Origin: a virus
Length of the DNA stretch: 32,532 nt
Strand: one strand, 5' to 3'
IMG/VR virus record: IMGVR_UViG_3300032240_000453
Span: 1 to 32,532 of that record
The position numbers and the translations under genes were made by a program. This document shows positions 22,048 through 31,205 of this stretch, in pieces. How positions within the stretch are numbered: position 1 is the stretch's first letter; the number at the start of each line of letters is the position of its first letter. The notes under the pieces are model-generated. The model saw only the letters and a list, made by a program, of their open reading frames with translations, made no database searches and was not told the origin of the DNA.

Positions 22048-22740
22048 ATGAAATGGAGTGATGTAACAATTTTTCAGTATCAGCAGATGCAGAATCTATT
22101 CGCAAAAAAAGAAAGCGGAGATACTGAATTAGATATTGCAGTAAAAACATTGGCTATTTTAACTAATAGAACTGAATCACAGATAGATTCTTTGTCTGTT
22201 AAGGAACTAACTACTCAATTAAAAGAGATTGAGTTTGTAACCAATAGCGAACCACAACCTAAGCCAGCTGATTATATTAAAGTTAATGGCAGAAAGTATC
22301 GGTGCATTTATGATATTCGTAATATGCCCTATTCAAGATATATCGAAAGCAAATACTTTGCTGAAGATACATTGAACAACTTGCATAAGATTGGCGCTTC
22401 AATGATTCGGCCAATGAAAAAGACTTGGCGAGGCTGGAAGCTTGCAAAGTACGATGCGAGTAAGCATGAGGAATATGCACAAGATTTATTGTCTGCTCCA
22501 TTTGAAGAAGTTTTTGGTAGCGTGGTTTTTTTTTGTCAAGTATTCACAGACTCGATAAAGAATTTGGCGGATTATTTCAAAGCGGAGATGATAAAGAAGG
22601 GGATGACACAAAAGGAGGCAGAGATACAAGTGGAAATTTTATGCGCAAGTATGGATGGATTTATCAAGCTACCATCATCGCAGAACATGAAAGAATCAGA
22701 CTTGAAGAAGCCTACGAACTTCCAACAATTCAAGCATTAA
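22048..22740 (+). CDS. Tail assembly chaperone (G-type)
   Basis: This 230-residue protein is the unshifted product of a G/GT pair. The body (VTIFQYQQMQNLFAKKESGD at 6-25, then YSRYIESKYFAEDT and WRGWKLAKYD) fits tail chaperones that coat the tape measure before tube assembly. The codons VVFF at residues 159-162 lie on a run of nine T. After it the zero frame continues for 68 more residues with a charged helical tail. A -1 slip here enters the frame of 22533-22814. Position between terL and the tail proteins, before the tape measure, supports the role. Confidence 0.65.
   Translation: MKWSDVTIFQYQQMQNLFAKKESGDTELDIAVKTLAILTNRTESQIDSLSVKELTTQLKEIEFVTNSEPQPKPADYIKVNGRKYRCIYDIRNMPYSRYIESKYFAEDTLNNLHKIGASMIRPMKKTWRGWKLAKYDASKHEEYAQDLLSAPFEEVFGSVVFFCQVFTDSIKNLADYFKAEMIKKGMTQKEAEIQVEILCASMDGFIKLPSSQNMKESDLKKPTNFQQFKH
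22525..22535 (+). promoter_or_regulatory. Probable -1 ribosomal frameshift site (T9 run)
   Basis: The zero frame reads GTT TTT TTT TGT. A slip by one base on the T run gives TTT TTT TTG TCA and enters the downstream frame, which opens just after a TAG at 22518-22520. The T run is 22526-22534. This is the expected slippery-heptamer form for tail chaperone genes. Confidence 0.75.
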
Positions 22741-22814
22741 ACGATTTGAGTTATATTAAATCCAAACAAGCGCATGATAGCGAACAAATGAAACAGATAT
22801 ATGCCAAGCATTAG
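22533..22814 (+). CDS. Tail chaperone T domain (reached by frameshift)
   Basis: This frame has no ATG near its opening at 22521 and overlaps the G gene by about 208 bp. It is best read as the extension made by a -1 shift, adding 93 residues to the first 162 of G for a product of about 255. The domain has a Gly/Asp/Lys linker and then GNFMRKYGWIYQATIIAEHE and YELPTIQALNDLSYIKSKQ, a pattern known for T domains, which bind tail-tube subunits. Its stop overlaps the next start by 14 bp. Free translation from a TTG is less likely. Confidence 0.75.
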   Translation: MSSIHRLDKEFGGLFQSGDDKEGDDTKGGRDTSGNFMRKYGWIYQATIIAEHERIRLEEAYELPTIQALNDLSYIKSKQAHDSEQMKQIYAKH

Positions 22815-23487
22815 TCAAGCACAAGCAAATTTAGGTAGAGATTTTGATTTTGGTGGTAGCGCACGACAAGGCGAAATTGCTTTAGATAATGTAGAGGCAA
22901 TAATGATTAAATATGCAGTTGCATTTATCGAGAAAGCAAAGGCAACTATTACAAAAAAAGGAAAGATTGATACTGGTCATTTATCAGATATTAAAGTTGG
23001 AACATTAGTTCAAGAAGGCACAAAATATTCATTGACTATTGGATATGACAAAAGTAATCCAGCTTCTGAATATTATGATTTTCAAAATAAAGGAGTAAAA
23101 GGAATTAAAAGCAATCAACCTAATTCTCCTTATAAATTTAGAACATTAAGCGTTTCGCCAAAGTTTGTTTCGGCAATTATGGCTTGGTATTTAAGGCATC
23201 CAAATTATATTCGGAACGAGGATCAACGAAAAGGATTAACAGGATTACAAGCCAAAAGAAAATCTTTAGCAAAAGTAGTAAATAAAACCACTAAGATAAA
23301 ATCATTGGCAGAGGCTACGGCTAAAAGCATAAAGAAAAAAGGATTAAAAAGAATTGGTTTCTTTGATGATAATTTAAAGGTATTTGGAACAGAGTTTCAA
23401 CAACAAATGGCTCACGCATTAGGAACAGATGTAGCAATAAGCATAAAGCAACAATTTAAAGGTAATGGCAATAACAATAACAAGTAG
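22801..23487 (+). CDS. Tail-completion / HK97 gp10-like protein
   Basis: This 228-residue protein has a helical N-terminal segment with ALDNVEAIMIKYAVAFIEKA and KIDTGHLSDIKVG, a pattern seen in gp10-like neck or tail proteins (a helix, then G-x-L with a beta strand). A long basic region (KGLTGLQAKRKSLAKVVNKT) and a closing helix follow. It overlaps the T domain by 14 bp and the next tail gene by 23 bp. The role is inferred from pattern and context. Confidence 0.5.
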   Translation: MPSISQAQANLGRDFDFGGSARQGEIALDNVEAIMIKYAVAFIEKAKATITKKGKIDTGHLSDIKVGTLVQEGTKYSLTIGYDKSNPASEYYDFQNKGVKGIKSNQPNSPYKFRTLSVSPKFVSAIMAWYLRHPNYIRNEDQRKGLTGLQAKRKSLAKVVNKTTKIKSLAEATAKSIKKKGLKRIGFFDDNLKVFGTEFQQQMAHALGTDVAISIKQQFKGNGNNNNK

Positions 23488-24601
23488 TCCGGGAGCATAT
23501 TCATCCGCATCAGATTCGATGTGGATTGTATGTAGTTCGACTAACTCAAATCAATCATCTTTCAAATATGTATTTGATGTACAAGTTGGTGGTAGCACCA
23601 TTGCAACAATTAAAATATTCCCAGATTCGGGTGGATATGGGGTATTCGATACCGCGCCAATCATCCGAAACTACTTTAGTAGCACATTTATCCCTTCCGG
23701 AAGTGGATTGCTTCAAGGCGCATCAGATGGCTTACACCTTGACTACACAATTAACTTTGGAGAAGAATATGGTGGAACAACCTACACAAATTTAACATCT
23801 GGTAATTATATTGCATATCAGTATATTCTAAATCCTTATCGTACAAGCTTATCAACATTTGCAAATAAATTCTTGACAACAAGAGATAAGATGCAAGCAA
23901 AAGTAATAAGTGGAGAGAAATTCTTTATTACTTATTTTAATACTGATTTAGCCAATGTAACGGCAACGATTCAAAAATTAAATGAGGATGGAACAAATAG
24001 TGGCTCATCTTCAACAGGTTCTGGAATATCAACAGGTCAATCTTTGCTTTTAGACCTTTCCCCTACTGCGATTAATAGCTATTTAGGTAGTTCTTTTATA
24101 TCAGATAGTACATTTGCCTACTCGGTTACAATCGGAAGCGATACAATCAAACTAACACAGACTTGCGCTCCGAGATTTACTCCAGTTTATTTAGTTTTTC
24201 AAAATGCTTTTGGTGGTTATGATACTTTTGCTTCGAGATTGCTATCAAGAAACATGAAGAAATTCAATCACAAGAATTATGATTCTGTTGATTATGTTCG
24301 AAGTGGTGGATCAATGAGTTATAAAGATTCTTATAATCGGTATTATGGAGGTATGACAAACTTTGCTACAAGCATTGATAATTCATATAAAATAGTTTCT
24401 GATTACTTATCAGTAACCGATTATAATTGGGGTTCTGAATTGCTTGCAAGTAATGAGGTTTACTATTGCATCAATGGCGATTATTATCCAATCACTTTCC
24501 AAACTCAAAACTGGGAAGAAAAGAATTACAATTCAGATAAGATGTTCAATTTTGAATTGACATTTGATTTAGGCAAAACTACTTACGCACAATTTAGATA
24601 G
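23465..24601 (+). CDS. Tail structural protein, 378 residues
   Basis: This is a beta-rich protein with Gly/Ser/Thr/Tyr-rich sequence and few charged helices. It begins with a SITSSPGAYSS-like segment (ITITSSPGAYSSASDSMWIV) of a kind common in Bacteroidetes phage tail proteins. Conserved-looking blocks are GGYDTFASRLLSRNMKKFNH around 256-275 and NWEEKNYNSDKMFNFELTFD near the end. It sits between the gp10-like gene and a larger tail protein, and before the tape measure. A distal tail or tail-tip role is likely; no enzymatic domain is seen. Confidence 0.55.
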   Translation: MAITITSSPGAYSSASDSMWIVCSSTNSNQSSFKYVFDVQVGGSTIATIKIFPDSGGYGVFDTAPIIRNYFSSTFIPSGSGLLQGASDGLHLDYTINFGEEYGGTTYTNLTSGNYIAYQYILNPYRTSLSTFANKFLTTRDKMQAKVISGEKFFITYFNTDLANVTATIQKLNEDGTNSGSSSTGSGISTGQSLLLDLSPTAINSYLGSSFISDSTFAYSVTIGSDTIKLTQTCAPRFTPVYLVFQNAFGGYDTFASRLLSRNMKKFNHKNYDSVDYVRSGGSMSYKDSYNRYYGGMTNFATSIDNSYKIVSDYLSVTDYNWGSELLASNEVYYCINGDYYPITFQTQNWEEKNYNSDKMFNFELTFDLGKTTYAQFR

Positions 24602-26755
24602 ATGATAACTGAAATATATGTTGAAGGTCAAAGGCTTGATTTATTTTCTGACATTGGTGCAGAGTTAAATTATGCTATTGATGACATCAAAGATTTTGCT
24701 TCAAGGAATACTAATTATTCAAAGACTATAACCATACCGGGCAATGCAAATAATAATAAGGTATTTGGTCACATATACGATTTTAGTTCTGGCAATAATT
24801 ATGGTTATCATTCTACTGGTGCAAATGTTGGTTATAATTTCGATCCTACGCGCTCGGCATCTTGCAAGATATATCACAATAAGATACAAATATTCAAAGG
24901 TGTAATCAGATTGATGCAAGTCAATATTGATAAAGGCTTTATTGAATATGAATGTAGTGTATTTGGAGAACTTGGAGGCTTTTCTTCTGCTATTGGAAAC
25001 TCATTATTAGAAGATTTGAAAGTATTTTCTAACTATAATACTGTTTGGACTGCTACAAATGTTATAAATTCTTGGGATGTAAGCGGAGGTAGTGGTATTG
25101 TTTTCCCTTTAATTGACTATGGTCAATGTAGAAGTGGTGACCATGATTATCACATGAACGCATTTCGACCAGCTTTTTTTGTAAAAGAGTTGGTAAATGC
25201 CATTATTACTAAAGCAAAATATACTTATTCATCGGCTTTCTTTGATTCAACATTCTTTAAATCTCTTATTATTCCGAATAATAGTGGAGAAATGAATATT
25301 TTGCGCTCAAATTTATTGAATGCACAATCAGCCAATCAAACTACAACATCAACAGATTATGCAATAGTATTTAACTCAATTAATCAATATCAATTTACAA
25401 ATACGGCTGGCAATGTATTTACATTCACAGGCTCAAATGGATCAATAGGTAAATTTAAAATATTTGGAAGTGGTACTTATTCATCAACTAAGGATATTAC
25501 CATTGCTTTAATTCAAAATTCAACAACAATTTGGTCTGGAATTTTAGCCAAGAATGGAACTGCTACAAGTGCTTTTAATTTAGACCAATTAATTAGCACA
25601 ACTTTAAATAACGGAGATACAATCCAAATTGCAGTAACGGCATCGGCTACCGGTAACTCAAATTATAATTTTCATACTGATAATATTGAATTTGATTTTG
25701 ATTTGGATACCAAGACATTAATCAAAGCAGTATATGGTGATAGTTTAATAATGAATGATTTGCTTCCAAAGAATATTCAGCAAAAGGATTTCTTTATCTC
25801 CATTTGTAGAATGTTCAATCTCTATGTATGGGAGGATGCAAATAAAAGTAATCATTTAAATATTGAGCCTTATATTGATTTCTATAATACAGGTGCTGGA
25901 TTTCTAAAGATTAACGATTTAGGCGAATTATTCTTGCATGGGGAATCGGGAGATTCAACAGGTTTGCTTTTGCTTTCCGATCCTGTAGCAAATTCAATTA
26001 ATTGGAATGAGAAGCTTGATTATGGTCAGCCTATTACAATAAAACCAATGAGCGAATTAAATGCTCGGTATTATGATTTCTTTTATGATGATGATGATGA
26101 CTTCTTAACTGAAGCTTATCAAAAGAAATATAATCTTAATTACGGAGATAGAAAAGAAGATACAAATTATGAATTTGCATCTGATAGATTTGAAACCAAA
26201 TTAATCTTTGCTCCAGGAGTATTAGTCAAGCGTTCAGTTGATCCAAAGTTTGCAGTTAATATTTATAAGTCTAATAACGGTACTGAAGAACGCAAAGACC
26301 ATAAGCTTCGCATAATGCAGTTTGCTAAGATTACAGGATTAAGTCAATCATATCATATTCAAGAACCAAGCGAAGCTGGTAACGGCAACAAATCAAGTTT
26401 AATAACAACTTATGGATATGCTGGTCATATTGATAATCCGATAACTCCAACAAATGATATTAATTTTGGAGTTCCAAATGAAACATTATTTAGTTTATCA
26501 ACAGATTATCCAACTGCCAATTTATTTACGGCATTTTGGGGAGATTACTTGGCAGAGATTACAGGCAAGGATTCAAAACTACTTACTTGCTATTTATATT
26601 TGACTATTCAAGATATTTATTCACTTGATTTTGCTCAATTAATTTATTTGAATGGAGCATTGTGGAGATTAAATAAGATAGTTGATTTCAATCCTAATCT
26701 TTTCCAAACTACAAAGGTTGAATTATTAAAAGTGCTTGAAACCACATACGCATAA
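24602..26755 (+). CDS. Large tail-tip / baseplate-like protein, 717 residues
   Basis: It starts directly after the previous stop. The N-terminal domain (YVEGQRLDLFSDIGAELNYA at 5-24, then DIKDFASRNTNYSKTITIPG) is a recurrent start of large Bacteroidetes phage tail proteins. The middle (about 260-350) is a Ser/Thr/Asn-rich beta domain that may bind ligand. A stretch FYDDDDDF near 500 is strongly acidic and could bind metal. The C-terminal 150 residues are beta-rich with YLYLTIQDIYSLDFAQLIYL. A hub or tip protein at the tail end is likely. No peptidase or glycosidase motif is clear. It overlaps the tape measure gene by 1 bp. Confidence 0.55.
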   Translation: MITEIYVEGQRLDLFSDIGAELNYAIDDIKDFASRNTNYSKTITIPGNANNNKVFGHIYDFSSGNNYGYHSTGANVGYNFDPTRSASCKIYHNKIQIFKGVIRLMQVNIDKGFIEYECSVFGELGGFSSAIGNSLLEDLKVFSNYNTVWTATNVINSWDVSGGSGIVFPLIDYGQCRSGDHDYHMNAFRPAFFVKELVNAIITKAKYTYSSAFFDSTFFKSLIIPNNSGEMNILRSNLLNAQSANQTTTSTDYAIVFNSINQYQFTNTAGNVFTFTGSNGSIGKFKIFGSGTYSSTKDITIALIQNSTTIWSGILAKNGTATSAFNLDQLISTTLNNGDTIQIAVTASATGNSNYNFHTDNIEFDFDLDTKTLIKAVYGDSLIMNDLLPKNIQQKDFFISICRMFNLYVWEDANKSNHLNIEPYIDFYNTGAGFLKINDLGELFLHGESGDSTGLLLLSDPVANSINWNEKLDYGQPITIKPMSELNARYYDFFYDDDDDFLTEAYQKKYNLNYGDRKEDTNYEFASDRFETKLIFAPGVLVKRSVDPKFAVNIYKSNNGTEERKDHKLRIMQFAKITGLSQSYHIQEPSEAGNGNKSSLITTYGYAGHIDNPITPTNDINFGVPNETLFSLSTDYPTANLFTAFWGDYLAEITGKDSKLLTCYLYLTIQDIYSLDFAQLIYLNGALWRLNKIVDFNPNLFQTTKVELLKVLETTYA

Positions 26756-28395
26756 TGGCAGTAAATGAAACGGTAGGGATTAATCTTGTTGCAGATACCA
26801 AAAGTCTGCGCTCCCAATTAAAGGAGGCAGTTGCTGAATTAGCAAATTTACAGAATAAAGCTGGAGCATCTGCGAAAGAGATTGCTACTGCTGCCAAAAG
26901 AGCAGCTGAATTAAAGGATCGTATTGGCGATGCAAAAGCAACTATTGAAGCATTTAATCCAGATGCTAAATTTAAAGCATTCGGTCAATCTATTGCTGGT
27001 GTTGCTGGTGCTTTTTCTGCTGCTCAAGGAGCATTAGCTTTATTTGGTGTTGAATCAGAGAATGTACAAAAGCAATTACTCAAAGTACAAGCTGCATTAG
27101 CTTTATCTGAAGGATTAAACTCAATTATGGGTTCGATTGATGGCTTTAAGAACTTAGCTTTAGTAATCAAAACACAAGTAATATCTGCATTTACTACACT
27201 TAGAGGTGCTATTATTGCTACCGGAATTGGTGCTTTAGCCATTGGATTAGGCTTAGTTATAGCAAATTTTGAGGCAGTAAAGGAAGCTATTTATAAAGCC
27301 ATTCCAGGATTCAAAGGATTAGTAGATACGGTAGGTTCATTAGTAGAAAAGTTTACCGATTTTGTCGGAATAACATCTCAAGCAGAGAGGTCAGTTGATA
27401 AATTAGCAAAGCAAACTAAAAATAGAAATGCTGAACTTGAAAATGAGATTAAATTATTAGAGGCTGGAGGTAGCACATCCGATAAGATTAATAAAAAGAA
27501 GATTGAGCAAATTGAGAATGAGAAAAAGCTAATTAATGAGAAAGCTAAATTAAATGGTAAATATACCGATGAAGAACTTCAGAAACTTCAAGATTTAAAT
27601 ACTAATAAAGCAATTATTATTGCTCAAGATAATGTTGCAAAACAAAAGCAAGAGAAAGCGCATCAAGATGAGTTAAATAAGATTAAGCAACAAGCGGAGC
27701 AAGAGTATGCTTCTTATATGCACGATAAATATCTTGAATATGAAAGAGCAGACAAGCAACTTTATGATGATAGGATTCAAGAAGCACATAATGCTAAATC
27801 TATTTTAGAAAAGATTGCAGAACAGACTTCTAAAAACCAAGAAATCCGTATGGATAAACTTGGTAAAAAGATTGAGAATGCTGGAACTAAAGAAGTAAAA
27901 ATTGCCGAAGCTACTTCAAGACAAAAAATAGCTTTAGCAGGAGATGTATTTGGTATTCTTTCGGGAATGGCAGAGCAAGGAACAGATTTGCAAAAAGGAT
28001 TAGCATTGGCTCAAGTTGCAGTTGATACAGGACTTGCAATATCGGGTTTAACTGCATCAACTTCTGCACCATCTGCCGACAACTTAGCAACAGGTGGTTT
28101 ATCTGGATTTGCTAAATATGCAGTTGGTATAATTAAGATTTTAGCTAACATTGCTCAAGCTAAAAATATTATCCAATCAGCTTCTTCAAGTGGAAGTGGT
28201 GGAGGAGCAAGTGCGCCAAGTATTGATACAACGGCTCCGGTAGTTCCACAAATTGAAATGCCTGTACCTACTCAATTAAATTCTACTTCATTAAATGCAA
28301 TTCAGAATGTAGTAGCGAGAGCGTATGTAGTTGAATCTGATATTTCAAACTCACAAAATAGAATCCAAAGAATCCAAAATGCCGCAAGGTTTTAA
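26755..28395 (+). CDS. Tail tape measure protein
   Basis: This 546-residue protein sets tail length and helps DNA cross the cell envelope. It has an Ala- and Lys-rich helical start (LRSQLKEAVAELANLQNKAG at 18-37) and hydrophobic segments near 80-105 and 150-175 (IIATGIGALAIGLGLVIANF). Long charged coiled-coil helices span about 210-380, and a Gly/Ser-rich region follows near 475-490. This is the typical tape measure layout. At about 0.15 nm per residue it would imply a tail of roughly 80 nm. It lies after the two tail proteins rather than before them, which is unusual. Confidence 0.8.
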   Translation: MAVNETVGINLVADTKSLRSQLKEAVAELANLQNKAGASAKEIATAAKRAAELKDRIGDAKATIEAFNPDAKFKAFGQSIAGVAGAFSAAQGALALFGVESENVQKQLLKVQAALALSEGLNSIMGSIDGFKNLALVIKTQVISAFTTLRGAIIATGIGALAIGLGLVIANFEAVKEAIYKAIPGFKGLVDTVGSLVEKFTDFVGITSQAERSVDKLAKQTKNRNAELENEIKLLEAGGSTSDKINKKKIEQIENEKKLINEKAKLNGKYTDEELQKLQDLNTNKAIIIAQDNVAKQKQEKAHQDELNKIKQQAEQEYASYMHDKYLEYERADKQLYDDRIQEAHNAKSILEKIAEQTSKNQEIRMDKLGKKIENAGTKEVKIAEATSRQKIALAGDVFGILSGMAEQGTDLQKGLALAQVAVDTGLAISGLTASTSAPSADNLATGGLSGFAKYAVGIIKILANIAQAKNIIQSASSSGSGGGASAPSIDTTAPVVPQIEMPVPTQLNSTSLNAIQNVVARAYVVESDISNSQNRIQRIQNAARF

Positions 28396-28398
28396 AAT

Positions 28399-28983
28399 AT
28401 GAATTTACCAATTTACGCTTTAGAAATCTCAACAGATTTAAATGACCAATCAGAAGTTGATTTTGTTGCATTAGTAGATAATCCAGCTATTCAAAGAAAC
28501 TTCCTTGCATTTAATGAAAATAAGGAATTTAAGTTTGAGATTCAATCAGAGGAAAAGCAAATTATCTCCGGGCCATTAATGCTTGCAAATACTCCTATTT
28601 ATCGTAATGATAAGAATGGCGAGTATTATGTAACATTCTCTCCTCAAACTATTGAGCAAATCGTTCAGAAATTCTTTCAGAAGGGATTCCAAAATAATGT
28701 AAACTTGATGCACGATGCAAGCCAACAAGTACAAGGAGTTACAATGTTTGAATCTTTTATCTGCGATCCATCACGAGGCATTATGCCAATGAAAGGATTC
28801 GAAGATGCTCCAGCTGGTAGTTGGTTTGGCTCATTTAAGATTGATAATCCAAGCGTTTGGGCAGATGTTAAAGCTGGCAAATTTAGTGGCTTTAGTGTTG
28901 AAGGATTATTCAATTACAAGAAGCAAGTTGATAGCAATCAAAAGATGTGGGAGCAAATCTGCGAAATCCTTGAGCAAATTTAA
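28399..28983 (+). CDS. Prohead protease, XkdF-type
   Basis: This 194-residue serine protease cleaves scaffold and capsid parts during head maturation. The N-terminal FVALVDNPAIQRNFLAF (22-38) and the block IISGPLMLANTPIYRND (55-71) are typical of the XkdF-like group. The likely catalytic His is H105 in VNLMHDASQQ and the Ser is S166 in FSGFSVEG. Its position just before scaffold and major capsid genes is the standard one. A 56-bp gap with a TATTTATAAA element follows. Confidence 0.82.
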   Translation: MNLPIYALEISTDLNDQSEVDFVALVDNPAIQRNFLAFNENKEFKFEIQSEEKQIISGPLMLANTPIYRNDKNGEYYVTFSPQTIEQIVQKFFQKGFQNNVNLMHDASQQVQGVTMFESFICDPSRGIMPMKGFEDAPAGSWFGSFKIDNPSVWADVKAGKFSGFSVEGLFNYKKQVDSNQKMWEQICEILEQI

Positions 28984-29004
28984 AAGATAAAGAATTACAA
29001 TTAA

Positions 29005-29016
29005 ATTATTTATAAA
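29005..29016 (+). promoter_or_regulatory. Near copy of the shared late motif
   Basis: ATTATTTATAAA in the 56-bp gap before scaffold shares TATTTATAAA with the copy at 31255. It lies 24 bp before the next ATG. If the motif is a late promoter, this copy would drive scaffold and capsid, but it lacks the GC at its start, so the match is partial. Confidence 0.25.
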
Positions 29017-29039
29017 CGAGTACAAACAAAATTTTTAAA

Positions 29040-29630
29040 ATGACAGTAAACGAAGCGATTGACAAAATCAAAGTTCTCCTTAATACACAAGAGGGAACTG
29101 TTGTTGCGCCAGATGTACCTACTGCAATGAACTTTGAAACTTACGACCTAAAAGATGGTAGTAAGATTGATTTAACTTCATTGGAGATTGGTGCTGATGC
29201 GATGTTAGTGGATGCAACTGGAAACTCTGCAGTATGTCCCGATGCGGAATACGAATTAGCAGATGGTACTTCCATTGTTGTAACAGGTGGTAAAATCTCT
29301 GAAATTGCACTTCCAGAATCTGATGCAGTTGAAGGTGAAATGCCACAAGATGAGATGCAACCAGCTACAATGTCCGAAGATAAATTCGAGGCAGTTGAGT
29401 TAGGTATCTCAGAATTGAAAGCTGAAAACGATGCTTTGAAAGTTAAGTTGGAAGAAATGGAAGGCAAGTTCAATTCTGCATTTGAGCAAGTATTGGATTT
29501 AGTAAGTGATTTGGCTAAAGCACCAAGTGCAGAACCTACACAAGTTCCAAAATCTACTTTTGCAAATGTTGAAAAGAAAGCTGATAAAGAAAGCCGTTTT
29601 TTAGACAGAATTAAATCATTAAAATCTTAA
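29040..29630 (+). CDS. Scaffolding protein
   Basis: This 196-residue acidic protein begins MTVNEAIDKIKVLL. It has a beta-rich middle (NFETYDLKDGSKIDLTSLEI at 31-50 and AEYELADGTSIVVTGG) and a coiled-coil stretch at about 110-160 (GISELKAENDALKVKLEEME). The basic C-terminal end (ESRFLDRIKSLKS) would contact capsid. This is the scaffold layout between protease and major capsid genes, and it is probably removed by the protease. It starts after the AT-rich 56-bp gap. Confidence 0.75.
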   Translation: MTVNEAIDKIKVLLNTQEGTVVAPDVPTAMNFETYDLKDGSKIDLTSLEIGADAMLVDATGNSAVCPDAEYELADGTSIVVTGGKISEIALPESDAVEGEMPQDEMQPATMSEDKFEAVELGISELKAENDALKVKLEEMEGKFNSAFEQVLDLVSDLAKAPSAEPTQVPKSTFANVEKKADKESRFLDRIKSLKS

Positions 29631-29641
29631 ATTAAAATAAT

Positions 29642-30604
29642 ATGTCATTCAATGTATCTGCGTTATCGGACTATACTATCCAAAACGCACAAGAATTAGT
29701 AACATCTTCAGTATTGGGAGCAAAGACTGCTTCATTAATCAAGGCTCAAGGTAATGTGATGGTAGGTGTTAAGTCATCTGAAACTATCAACATTATGGAC
29801 ACAGATGCTATCTTCCAAGATGGTTCTTCTTGTGGTTTTACTGCATCGGGTTCAACTACTTTCACTCAGCGTTCAGTAACAGTTGGCCGTATTAAAGTAA
29901 ACGAAGCACTTTGCCCTAAAGATTTAAACGCAAAGTATTTGCAACAAGCATTGCCAGCTGGATCACGCTATGATTCAATCGTATTTGCTGAGCAATTCTC
30001 TCAAAAGAAAGCTGCTACAATCGCAAAGCAATTAGAAGAAACAATCTGGCAAGGAGATACAGGTTCTGCAAATGTGAACTTGAACAAATTTGATGGTTTT
30101 GTTAAATTAGTTAATGCTGCTTCTGCTTCAGTAATTCACGCTAACACTTCTGGATACTATGGTACTCCATTAGCTGCTTCTGCTGGTATCACAACTTCAA
30201 ACGTTATTGCAGTAGTTGATGCAGTTTACAAAGCAATTCCAGCACAAATCGTTTCTTACGATGATGTAGCAATCTTTGTTGGTATGGATACTTTCCGTAC
30301 TTATCAAATTGCATTGAAAAATGCTAACTTATTTGCTTATAACTTCGATGGCAAAGCTGATTCTGAGTTTGTTCTTCCTGGTACTACTATCAAGGTGATT
30401 GCAGTTCAAGGTTTGAATGGTACTTCTAAAATCTACGCAGCACGTTTGAGCAACTTATTCTTGGGTACTGACTTGTTGAACGAAGAAGAGAAATTCGAAT
30501 TGTTCTACGCTAAAGAAGCAGACCAAGTACGTTTTGTATCTGAGTTCAAAATGGGTGTAAACTTCGCATTCCCAGCTGAAATTGTCGATTTCATTTTAGC
30601 ATAA
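29642..30604 (+). CDS. Major capsid protein (HK97 fold expected)
   Basis: This 320-residue protein starts 11 bp after the scaffold and is followed by a terminator. The sequence has an N-arm, then a body with NAKYLQQALPAGSRYDSIVF, SQKKAATIAKQLEETIWQGD and a closing beta strand (VRFVSEFKMGVNFAFPAEIV). That is the pattern of Bacteroidetes phage major capsids, though I did not model the fold. No long N-terminal delta domain is seen, consistent with a separate scaffold gene. Codons use more C-ending forms than neighbours (AAC, TTC), as in highly expressed genes. Confidence 0.82.
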   Translation: MSFNVSALSDYTIQNAQELVTSSVLGAKTASLIKAQGNVMVGVKSSETINIMDTDAIFQDGSSCGFTASGSTTFTQRSVTVGRIKVNEALCPKDLNAKYLQQALPAGSRYDSIVFAEQFSQKKAATIAKQLEETIWQGDTGSANVNLNKFDGFVKLVNAASASVIHANTSGYYGTPLAASAGITTSNVIAVVDAVYKAIPAQIVSYDDVAIFVGMDTFRTYQIALKNANLFAYNFDGKADSEFVLPGTTIKVIAVQGLNGTSKIYAARLSNLFLGTDLLNEEEKFELFYAKEADQVRFVSEFKMGVNFAFPAEIVDFILA

Positions 30605-30611
30605 TTTAATT

Positions 30612-30643
30612 GGGCAGGTTATTAAGTTAATCTGCCCTATTTT
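30612..30643 (+). terminator. Terminator between major capsid and tail tube genes
   Basis: GGGCAGGTTA (30612-30621) pairs with TAATCTGCCC (30628-30637) around a 6-base loop, giving a 10-bp stem with one G-U pair, followed by TATTTT. It would end a share of the transcripts after the capsid gene, keeping capsid messages more abundant than downstream ones. Confidence 0.8.
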
Positions 30644-30664
30644 AACACTTTAAAAGAAAATATT

Positions 30665-31177
30665 ATGGCTTGCGCATTAACACAAGGTTACGCTCTTGAT
30701 TGCCGTGATTCTTTGGGTGGTATTACCGAAGTTTATTTCATTGAATTTAAAAATGTTTCTGCAGTTACGGAAGCATCTGGTGTTGTTTCGGCAATTACTA
30801 AAGGTGCTGGCAAAGTATTCCGTAAATATGAATTAGTACCAGCTACTTCTTCATTAACTGAAAACATCAATGCAAATGTTGCAAATGGAACGGTTTACTA
30901 CGGACAAGAATTGTCAATCATTTTAAATAAGTTACAAGCAAATACTCGAAATGAGATTTTATTACTTGCCAAGAATGTTTTGATGGCAGTAGTAACTGAT
31001 AATAACGGAAAATATTGGTTATTAGGTAAAACTAACGGAATCAATGTTACAGGTGGAAGTGGTTCAACAGGAACGGCTCAAGGTGATCGCTCTGGTTATA
31101 CTCTTACTTTCTCTGCAATGGAAGCTAATATGGCTCCAGAGGTTTCATCAAGTATCATCGCTGGCTTAATAGCTTAA
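30665..31177 (+). CDS. Major tail (tube) protein
   Basis: This 170-residue protein forms the tail tube. The N-terminus (ACALTQGYALDCRDSLGGIT) and the block GKYWLLGKTNGINVTGGSGS, then GYTLTFSAMEANMAPEV, are typical of Bacteroidetes phage tube proteins. It has the beta-rich, Gly/Thr-rich sequence of that fold. It lies between two terminators, downstream of the capsid gene, which suits a protein needed in many copies. Identity is by pattern. Confidence 0.75.
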   Translation: MACALTQGYALDCRDSLGGITEVYFIEFKNVSAVTEASGVVSAITKGAGKVFRKYELVPATSSLTENINANVANGTVYYGQELSIILNKLQANTRNEILLLAKNVLMAVVTDNNGKYWLLGKTNGINVTGGSGSTGTAQGDRSGYTLTFSAMEANMAPEVSSSIIAGLIA

Positions 31178-31205
31178 AGATAGTTTGGTTGATTAGGTTA
31201 GAATT

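Noticed and set aside
23526-23795. Plus-strand ORF of 89 codons inside the 378-residue tail protein gene
   Set aside because: It lies fully inside a gene with an unbroken structural-type frame and shows no domain.
29119-29473. Two minus-strand ORFs within the scaffold gene
   Set aside because: Both are antisense shadows of a well-supported acidic scaffold gene, and their composition (His/Gln/Leu or Ser/Ile rich) reflects the reverse complement of its codons.
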